Notes under the pieces: generated by a model
The model's database searches: none
Told to the model about the DNA's origin: nothing
What the model saw: the letters and a program-made list of their open reading frames with translations, nothing else
Made by a program: the position numbers and the translations under genes
Source of the DNA: an uncultured Oscillospiraceae bacterium
GTDB taxonomy: Bacteria > Bacillota > Clostridia > Oscillospirales > Ruminococcaceae
NCBI GenBank assembly: GCA_934513685.1
Contig: CAKSWY010000021.1
Span: forward strand, 1 to 43,020
Reading direction: 5' to 3'
DNA length: 43,020 nucleotides
Shown: positions 37,620 through 43,020 of the stretch, in pieces
Position numbering within the stretch: position 1 is the first letter of the stretch
Layout of the letters: every line of letters begins with the position of its first letter

Positions 37620-39428
37620 TCAGTCGTCGTCGCCCAATTTGAGTACGGCGGTGAAGGCCTCGCTGGGAAGCTGCACGCTGCCCAGCTGGCGCATCTTCTT
37701 TTTGCCTTCCTTCTGCTTTTCCAGCAGCTTCTTTTTACGGCTGATGTCACCTCCATAGCACTTGGCCAGCACATCCTTGCGCATGGCTTTGACCGTTTCG
37801 CGGGCGATCACCTTGCCGCCAATGGCTGCCTGAATGGGAATCTCGAACATCTGGCGGGGAATGTTCTCCTTCAGGCGCTCCGCCAGACGGCGGCCCTTGG
37901 CATAGGCCATGTCGGCATGAACAATCATGGACAGCGCATCCACCATTTCGCCGTTCAGAAGGATGTCCAGCTTCACCAGCTTGGACTCCTTGAAGCCCTT
38001 CATTTCGTAATCGTAGCTGGCATAGCCGCGGCTGCGGCTCTTGATGGCATCGAAGAAGTCGTACACGATTTCGCCCAAAGGCAGCTCGTAGTGCAGGTCC
38101 ACCCGGGTGTCATCCAGATAATTCATGTTGATCATAACGCCGCGGCGGCTCTGGCAGAGATCCATCAGAGCGCCCACATACTCCGAGGGAGTATACAGGT
38201 GCGCGTCTACAAACGGCTCTTCCTGCTTGACAATGCTGCCGGGATCGGGGTAGTTGGTGGGGTTTTCGATGGTTTCCACCGTGCCGTCGGCCAGCGTAAT
38301 GCGGTATTCTACGCTGGGGGCCGTGGTGATCAGATCCAGATCGAACTCGCGTTCCAGACGCTCGGTGATGATTTCCAGATGCAGCAGGCCCAAAAAGCCG
38401 CAGCGGAAGCCAAAGCCCAGAGCCACACTGGTTTCCGGCTCGAAGCTCAGGGAGGCGTCGTTCAGCTGCAACTTCTCCAGGGCGTCCTTCAAATCGGGGT
38501 ATTTGGCACCGTCTACGGTGTAAATGCCGCAGAACACCATGGGCGTTGCTTTCCGGTAGCCGGGCATAGGTTCGGCGGTGGGGTTGGCGGCCAGCGTGAC
38601 GGTGTCGCCCACGCGGGTTTCACGGACGTTCTTGATGCTGGCGGTGAGGTAGCCCACCTCACCGGCGCTCAACTGGGGGCAGGGGGTGAGGGCCGTTGCG
38701 CCCATGTGGCCCACTTCCACCAGCGTAAACTCGGCCCCGGTGGCCATCATGCGCACGGTATCGCCGGGCTTGACGGTACCCTCGAACACGCGGATATAAA
38801 CGATAACGCCCTTGTAACTGTCGTACACACTGTCGAAGATCAGCGCCTTGAGGGGCGCGTTCTCGTCGCCCACAGGGGCGGGAATGTCCTGAACCACCCG
38901 CTCCAGAACGTCCTCAATGCCGATGCCCATTTTGGCGGAGACGCGCGGGGCGTCCAGACAGGGCAGGCCGATTACGTCCTCCACTTCCTGTGCGACCCGA
39001 TCCGGCTCCGCACTGGGCAGATCGATTTTGTTCAGGATGGGAACGATCTCCAGGTTGTGCTCCACGGCCAGATAGGCGTTGGCCAACGTCTGGGCTTCCA
39101 CGCCCTGGCTGGCGTCCACCACCAGCACGGCGCCTTCACAGGCGGCCAGGCTGCGGCTGACTTCGTAACCAAAGTCCACATGGCCCGGGGTATCGATTAG
39201 ATTCAGCTCATAAGTTTTGCCGTCTTTTGCGTCATAATTCAGGGTAACGGCACGGGCCTTAATGGTAATGCCGCGCTCCCGCTCCAGATCCATGTTGTCC
39301 AGCAGCTGATCTTCCATCAGACGCTCGTCCACGGAGTGCGTTTTCTCCAGAATGCGATCGGCCAGGGTGGATTTGCCGTGGTCGATGTGAGCAATGATGC
39401 AGAAATTTCGGATGTTGTCGCGTGCCAA
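37620..39428 (-). CDS. lepA: Elongation factor 4
   Basis: A 602-residue ribosome-associated GTPase. GTP-binding motifs AHIDHGKST, DTPGHVDF and NKID are all present. The EF-G-like domains follow, and the LepA-specific C-terminal domain ends CYGGDISRKKKLLEKQKEGKKKMRQLG, which is diagnostic. Length is typical (about 600). The start is a TTG at 39428 (TTG GCA CGC GAC) with AGGAGG nine bases upstream. The gene lies 64 bases after alr. Confidence 0.98.
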   Translation of the reverse strand: MARDNIRNFCIIAHIDHGKSTLADRILEKTHSVDERLMEDQLLDNMDLERERGITIKARAVTLNYDAKDGKTYELNLIDTPGHVDFGYEVSRSLAACEGAVLVVDASQGVEAQTLANAYLAVEHNLEIVPILNKIDLPSAEPDRVAQEVEDVIGLPCLDAPRVSAKMGIGIEDVLERVVQDIPAPVGDENAPLKALIFDSVYDSYKGVIVYIRVFEGTVKPGDTVRMMATGAEFTLVEVGHMGATALTPCPQLSAGEVGYLTASIKNVRETRVGDTVTLAANPTAEPMPGYRKATPMVFCGIYTVDGAKYPDLKDALEKLQLNDASLSFEPETSVALGFGFRCGFLGLLHLEIITERLEREFDLDLITTAPSVEYRITLADGTVETIENPTNYPDPGSIVKQEEPFVDAHLYTPSEYVGALMDLCQSRRGVMINMNYLDDTRVDLHYELPLGEIVYDFFDAIKSRSRGYASYDYEMKGFKESKLVKLDILLNGEMVDALSMIVHADMAYAKGRRLAERLKENIPRQMFEIPIQAAIGGKVIARETVKAMRKDVLAKCYGGDISRKKKLLEKQKEGKKKMRQLGSVQLPSEAFTAVLKLGDDD

Positions 39429-39492
39429 GTGTTATTTCCTCCTGTCGCCCGGGGCTTATTTGCCCGTCGAGGCAGTCTATTCAGATGTCGCT

Positions 39493-40671
39493 TCAGGTGG
39501 TAACCAGATAATCGCACAGCCCGGCAGGCTCGCCCTGCTCCAGATAAATGCGGGGTACCCGGCGCGAGATGCCGCACATCAGTTCGTAAGAGATGGTGCC
39601 GATTTTTTCGGCGGCGGTAAACATGGTGTCAGCCCCGCCCTGGCCCAGAACAATGACTTCGTCGCCGATGTGTACATCCGGGATGTGGCTCACATCCACC
39701 ATCATCTGGTCCATACAGACGCGCCCCAGAACCGGTGCGCTCTGCCCATGGATGGAGACCATCCCCTTGCCTGAAAGCAGCCGGGGGTATCCGTCGGCGT
39801 AGCCGCAGCAGAGGGTCGCCACCCGCATGGGGCTTTTGGCGGTGAAGGTACGGCCGTAGCTGACCGACTCGCCGGGCAGCAGCTCCTTTACATGGCTGAC
39901 CACGGTTTTCAGCTGCATAACCGGCGTCAGCTCCGGGAAGCGAACCTCGCCGCTGGGGTCTTCACCATACAGGATGATGCCGGCCCGCACCAGATCCATG
40001 CCCCAATCCGGGTGAAGCATCAGCCCGGCAGAGTTGCAGCAATGAACCGTGGCGAGGGGGTGAACCTGCCGGACCTGCTCCACAGCACGGCAGAACAGAT
40101 CGTGCTGGTGGTTGGTAAAGGCAATGTCGTCCGGCTCGTAAGAATCCGCGGCGGCGAAATGCTGGAACATTCCGGTGATCTCCAGCCCGGGCAGATTGCA
40201 GCAGGCGCACAGGCCATGCACACCACCCTCAAAATCGGCACGCAGATCAAACCCGATGCGGCCCATGCCGGTGTCGGCTTTTAAGTGCCCCTCCACGGTC
40301 ACACCGGCCCGACGGGCCGCCGCGGCCAGCGCCTGGGCGTATTCCAGGCTGAATACCGCCTGGGTGACCTTTTCGTGCGCCAGAATGGCGGCCTGGTTGG
40401 GCTGGGTCATGCCAAGCACCAGGATGGGCTGCCGCACACCGCCCCGGCGCAGGTGAAGGGCCTCAGCCAGGCAGGAGACCGCGAACCATTTTACACCCTC
40501 TTCGGCCAGCGTGCGGGCAATGACCCGGTCACCGTGACCGTAAGCGTCGGCCTTGATGACGGCACAGATGGGGGTACCGCCTAACCGTGAACGAATGGTG
40601 CGGAAGTTATGACGCAGTGCGTCCAGATCCACTTCGACCCAGCAATGGGGTTCAAATGAAAAGTCGGTCAT
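39493..40671 (-). CDS. alr: Alanine racemase
   Basis: A 392-residue PLP-dependent racemase that makes D-alanine for peptidoglycan. The PLP lysine is K40 in AVIKADAYGHG. ADTGMGRIGFDLR is in the barrel, VSYGRTFTAK carries the second catalytic base tyrosine, and GRVCMDQMMVDVS is typical of the C-terminal domain. The ATG at 40671 overlaps the stop of the upstream TtcA-like gene (ATGA) and has AAGGAG within that gene, so the two are coupled. Confidence 0.97.
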   Translation of the reverse strand: MTDFSFEPHCWVEVDLDALRHNFRTIRSRLGGTPICAVIKADAYGHGDRVIARTLAEEGVKWFAVSCLAEALHLRRGGVRQPILVLGMTQPNQAAILAHEKVTQAVFSLEYAQALAAAARRAGVTVEGHLKADTGMGRIGFDLRADFEGGVHGLCACCNLPGLEITGMFQHFAAADSYEPDDIAFTNHQHDLFCRAVEQVRQVHPLATVHCCNSAGLMLHPDWGMDLVRAGIILYGEDPSGEVRFPELTPVMQLKTVVSHVKELLPGESVSYGRTFTAKSPMRVATLCCGYADGYPRLLSGKGMVSIHGQSAPVLGRVCMDQMMVDVSHIPDVHIGDEVIVLGQGGADTMFTAAEKIGTISYELMCGISRRVPRIYLEQGEPAGLCDYLVTT

Positions 40672-41444
40672 AAGAGTTCTCCTTTGGAATGCGTGGGAAT
40701 GCCGGTTTGCCGCTGCCGCCCGGTGTGGAGGGGAGCCCAGCCGTCGATTCCGGAATCCTGCATGGCTCCCAACATTTTTTGGCGAAAGGCCGGGTCCTTG
40801 TGCACCATCGTGTGCACAAAATCCTTGGTGCTTTGGCGCAGAGTGGAACCATCGGCCGGGCAGCGGCTTTTGACGATGGGCAGCCCGGCGTCGCGGACGG
40901 CGTGAATCACATCGCTTTCGGTGGCCAGAAGCATGGGGCGGATCAGCGTCAGCTCCCGGCGAGACAGGGTGGTAACCGGGGAGAAACAGCCAATGCGGCC
41001 TTCCTGCCAGAGGTTCATGTAAAAGGTCTCAATGGCATCGTCCAGATGGTGCCCCAGGGCCACCTTGTTGCAGCCAAGCTCCAGCGCTGCGGAGTGAAGC
41101 ATTCCGCGGCGCAGCTTGGCGCAGAGGGAACAGGGATGAGGCTCTTTGCGAAAATCGAATACAATGCGGCCAATATCCGTGCGCTGGATGTGATAGGGGA
41201 CTTCATGCTGTCGGAACAGCTCCTCCAGAGGGGAGTAGTCCACTAGTTCGCCGCCGAATTGCGGGTCAAGCGTGACCGCATAAACCTCAAAGGGGATGCC
41301 CAGATAGCGGCGCAGATGCGCCAGCCCGATGGTCAGCGCCACACTGTCTTTTCCGCCGGAAACGCCCACGCAGACCTTGTCGCCCGGAGCGATCATTTCG
41401 TAATCCTGAATGGCCTTCCGCATTAAACCTTCAAGCCGCTGCAT
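40668..41444 (-). CDS. tRNA 2-thiocytidine biosynthesis-like ATPase (TtcA family)
   Basis: An N-type ATP-pyrophosphatase of about 258 residues. The PP-loop VGVSGGKDSVAL is near residue 30. A CxxC pair in PHPCSLCAKLRRGMLHSAA and the later GHHLDDAIETFYMNL match TtcA, which binds an Fe-S cluster and thiolates C32 of tRNA. Firmicute members of this group are often not proven to be TtcA, so the substrate is tentative. The ATG at 41444 is chosen by alignment sense with family N-termini, with AAGGGAG 14 bases upstream. A GTG at 41489 lacks a ribosome site. The stop overlaps the alr start. Confidence 0.85.
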   Translation of the reverse strand: MQRLEGLMRKAIQDYEMIAPGDKVCVGVSGGKDSVALTIGLAHLRRYLGIPFEVYAVTLDPQFGGELVDYSPLEELFRQHEVPYHIQRTDIGRIVFDFRKEPHPCSLCAKLRRGMLHSAALELGCNKVALGHHLDDAIETFYMNLWQEGRIGCFSPVTTLSRRELTLIRPMLLATESDVIHAVRDAGLPIVKSRCPADGSTLRQSTKDFVHTMVHKDPAFRQKMLGAMQDSGIDGWAPLHTGRQRQTGIPTHSKGELL

Positions 41445-41489
41445 GGGTGTAGCCGACACTCCCTTCGATTTTTGCTTTGCCTGAAGCAC

Positions 41490-41764
41490 CCCGGGAAAGG
41501 GGGCACCGCTTTATTTATATAATGTAAATAATAACCGTAGTAGAATGTGCCTGACCATGAGAATGGCAGGCAAGAGCCGCCCGCAATGCGGTAAGCTGCA
41601 GAACAACCTTATTATATCACAGGAGAAAATGCAGGAAAAGGGGGCACTCCACCTTTTTGTGCCGAGGTGAAAAAAATAGGATGTGAGTAATCACGAGAAA
41701 ACAAGAGCAAATCAAAGAAAACGAGAGTGTGAAGAGCGCCACGCAAAATAATTGAAAAAAGTTC
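41490..41764. other. Gene-free stretch between divergent ttcA-like and rplM genes
   Basis: AT-rich DNA with no credible gene. TATAAT-like hexamers near 41518 may belong to the minus-strand promoter, but no paired -35 box is convincing. A 13-codon frame at 41630-41671 follows GGAG too closely to be trusted. Confidence 0.5.
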
Positions 41765-41793
41765 TTGACGCGGCGAAGCGAATGCGGTATAAT
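41765..41793 (+). promoter_or_regulatory. Promoter of rplM-rpsI
   Basis: TTGACG (41765-41770) and TATAAT (41788-41793) with 17-base spacing, and an A/T-rich stretch upstream. It is close to the consensus, as expected for ribosomal protein genes. Confidence 0.9.
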
Positions 41794-41800
41794 CCTACTT

Positions 41801-41818
41801 GCGCCACGAAAGTGACGC
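41801..41818 (+). promoter_or_regulatory. Small hairpin in the rplM leader
   Basis: GCG-C-CAC GAAA GTG-A-CGC at the very start of the transcript, 43 bases before the L13 ATG. Firmicute L13 genes often carry a short autoregulatory leader. This hairpin may be part of one, but I cannot match the whole consensus by eye. Confidence 0.35.
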
Positions 41819-41860
41819 GAAATTCTCTATGACCCGATTCTTTTTAGGAGGAAATAGATT

Positions 41861-42289
41861 ATGAGCACTACTCTCATGAAGCCCGCTGAAGTCGAGCGCA
41901 AGTGGTTCCTGATCGACGCTGCCGGCAAGCCCCTGGGCCGTGTGGCCGCTGAGGCTGCCGTGCTGCTGCGTGGTAAGAACAAGGTTACCTTTACCCCCAA
42001 TGTGGATTGCGGTGACCATGTGATCATCATCAACACCGATAAGGCTGTTCTGACCGGCAAGAAGCTGGAGAAGAAGTATTATCGCACTCATTCCGGCTGG
42101 ATTGGCGGCCTGAAGGAGATCCAGTACAAGACCCTGATGGCTGAGAACAGCGACAAGGCCATGTATGTGGCTGTGAAGGGCATGGTGCCCGCCAACACCA
42201 TCGGCGCCAAGGCCATGACCCGCCTGCACTGCTACAAGGGCGCGGAGCACAAGAATGCTGCCCAGAAGCCTGAGACTGTTGAGTTTTGA
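41861..42289 (+). CDS. rplM: 50S ribosomal protein L13
   Basis: A 142-residue L13, an early assembly protein of the large subunit. It shows KWFLIDAAGKPLGRVAAEAA and GDHVIIINTDKAVLTGKKLEKKYYRTHSGWIGG-type family sequence, and MVPANTIGAKAMTRLHCYKG near the end. AGGAGG stands before the ATG. It is followed 17 bases later by rpsI, the standard pairing. Confidence 0.98.
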   Translation: MSTTLMKPAEVERKWFLIDAAGKPLGRVAAEAAVLLRGKNKVTFTPNVDCGDHVIIINTDKAVLTGKKLEKKYYRTHSGWIGGLKEIQYKTLMAENSDKAMYVAVKGMVPANTIGAKAMTRLHCYKGAEHKNAAQKPETVEF

Positions 42290-42306
42290 TAGGGAGGCAA
42301 TGAGAA

Positions 42307-42705
42307 ATGTACGAGACTAAACCTTATTTCTACGGCACCGGTCGTCGTAAGAGCTCCGTTGCCCGCGTTCGCGTTTACAACGGCACCGGCAAGATTACCA
42401 TCAACGATCGTGACATCGACGAGTACTTTGGTCTGGAGACCCTGAAGCTGATTGTCCGCAGCCCTCTGGCTGTGGCCGGCGTTGAGGATAAGTTCGACAT
42501 CGTGGTTCGCGTTGTCGGCGGCGGCATTTCCGGCCAGGCTGGCGCTATCCGTCATGGCCTGTCCCGCGCTCTGCTGCAGTACGACGAGAACCTGCGTCCT
42601 GCCCTGAAGAAGGCTGGCTTCCTGACTCGCGATCCTCGTATGAAGGAACGCAAGAAGTACGGCCTCAAGGCTGCTCGTCGCGCACCTCAGTTCAGCAAGC
42701 GATAA
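42307..42705 (+). CDS. rpsI: 30S ribosomal protein S9
   Basis: A 132-residue S9, whose C-terminal tail reaches the P-site tRNA. It has YGTGRRKSSVARVR at the start and VRVVGGGISGQAGAIRHGLSRAL in the middle. The end is RMKERKKYGLKAARRAPQFSKR, with the invariant C-terminal SKR. RBS GGGAGG. It is the last gene of the window, with a strong terminator behind it. Confidence 0.98.
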   Translation: MYETKPYFYGTGRRKSSVARVRVYNGTGKITINDRDIDEYFGLETLKLIVRSPLAVAGVEDKFDIVVRVVGGGISGQAGAIRHGLSRALLQYDENLRPALKKAGFLTRDPRMKERKKYGLKAARRAPQFSKR

Positions 42706-42736
42706 TCGACTGCTCAGACTATATCAAAATGGTTCA

Positions 42737-42770
42737 AAAACCCCGGAAAATCAAGGTTTTCCGGGGTTTT
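42737..42770 (+). terminator. Terminator after rpsI
   Basis: A perfect 14-bp stem AAAACCCCGGAAAA/TTTTCCGGGGTTTT with a six-base loop, T-rich on the right and A-rich on the left, so it works in both directions. Confidence 0.93.
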
Positions 42771-43020
42771 CTTATACCTAAATGGGCTGATATGGTTTGA
42801 CCAAATTTGGCAAAACGAGAGCCGTTTTCACCCAATTTTTAGTGGTCCGCAAGTGGTTAACCGGCCAAAAAGGGGGTAAAAAGAGGGTTAAGTGGTTCCC
42901 AAAGTGGTTAACCGAGAGCCGATTTGGGGGGTGTTTTGGGGGCGCTTTTCAGCCCTCCTTCCCCTCGTTTTTTTGGCTGTGGCAGTTTGGCATAGTTTGA
43001 GCTAATTTGAATAATTGAAT
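42771..43020. repeat. Intergenic stretch with short direct repeats
   Basis: No credible gene. AAGTGGTTAACCG occurs at 42851-42863 and 42902-42914, GAGAGCCG at 42817-42824 and 42914-42921, and the core AGTGGT also at 42841 and 42890. Purine-rich runs (AGGGGGTAAAAAGAGGG) lie between. A 67-codon frame at 42797-43000 has no ribosome site and a random-looking product. The region may be the edge of something continuing to the right. Confidence 0.5.

Noticed and set aside
41630..41671. Thirteen-codon frame after GGAG upstream of rplM
   Set aside because: The ribosome site is only about four bases from the ATG, the peptide is unremarkable, and there is no attenuator structure linked to it.
42797..43000. 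Sixty-seven-codon plus-strand frame at the right end
   Set aside because: It has no ribosome site and a W/F/G-rich random-looking product, and it overlaps short direct repeats.

Overview
The window looks like chromosome of a GC-rich Firmicute of the Oscillospiraceae (Faecalibacterium / Gemmiger / Subdoligranulum-like). The reasons are strong AGGAGG-type ribosome sites, a DUF951 gene beside prfA, the sua5-coaE neighbourhood, a PheB-like ACT gene ahead of hom-thrB-lysC, and GC-rich third codon positions. This placement is an inference from gene content; no marker gene was searched. Most of the window is housekeeping DNA with conserved operons.

Layout. 1-533 (-): 5' part of an S1-domain protein that runs off the left edge. 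917-5999 (+): DUF951, prfA, sua5, coaE, a lytic transglycosylase and an M18 aminopeptidase, closed by a strong terminator. 6018-8524: a compact, less GC-rich accessory module containing a five-repeat CRISPR array, a structured 200-nt gap and a 509-aa TnpB/Cas12-like RuvC nuclease, all apparently read on the minus strand, next to a tRNA-Ser(GGA). 8749-9024: DUF1294. 9134-20680 (-): a purine operon in the order purE-purC-purF-purM-purN-purO-purH(AICARFT only)-purD-purL. It is preceded by a long-hairpin RNA that resembles 6S RNA or a structured leader with a terminator. 21260-23242 (+): a self-regulated GntR/ABC transporter operon with a clear palindromic operator. 23435-27907 (-): a five-gene FkbH-ACP-MaoC-SDR-GNAT cluster of unknown product. 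28225-31555: a glyoxalase, a small membrane-anchored BofC-like protein and a class A PBP. 31833-35675 (+): ACT-hom-thrB-lysC. 35801-37396: a small unknown protein and a wHTH regulator. 37620-41444 (-): lepA, then a TtcA-like sulfurtransferase and alr. 41861-42705 (+): rplM-rpsI behind a consensus promoter.

The most interesting item is the 6.1-8.3 kb module. The array (four identical 33-bp repeats plus one decayed terminal copy, spacers of 33-34 bp) lies directly downstream of a lone TnpB-like gene. There is no tnpA, cas1 or cas2. Between gene and array lies sequence that folds into several hairpins whose G-U pairs are legal only in minus-strand RNA. This is the place where an omega RNA lies in TnpB elements. 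The module therefore looks like a TnpB-derived, CRISPR-guided (type V-U-like) nuclease caught between a transposon nuclease and a Cas12. The protein keeps the three RuvC acidic residues but has lost the zinc-ribbon cysteines usual in TnpB.

Other points of interest are the RNA ahead of purE, the split PurH function, the glyceryl-ACP-type cluster, and a PBP gene whose best ribosome site points to an ATC codon.
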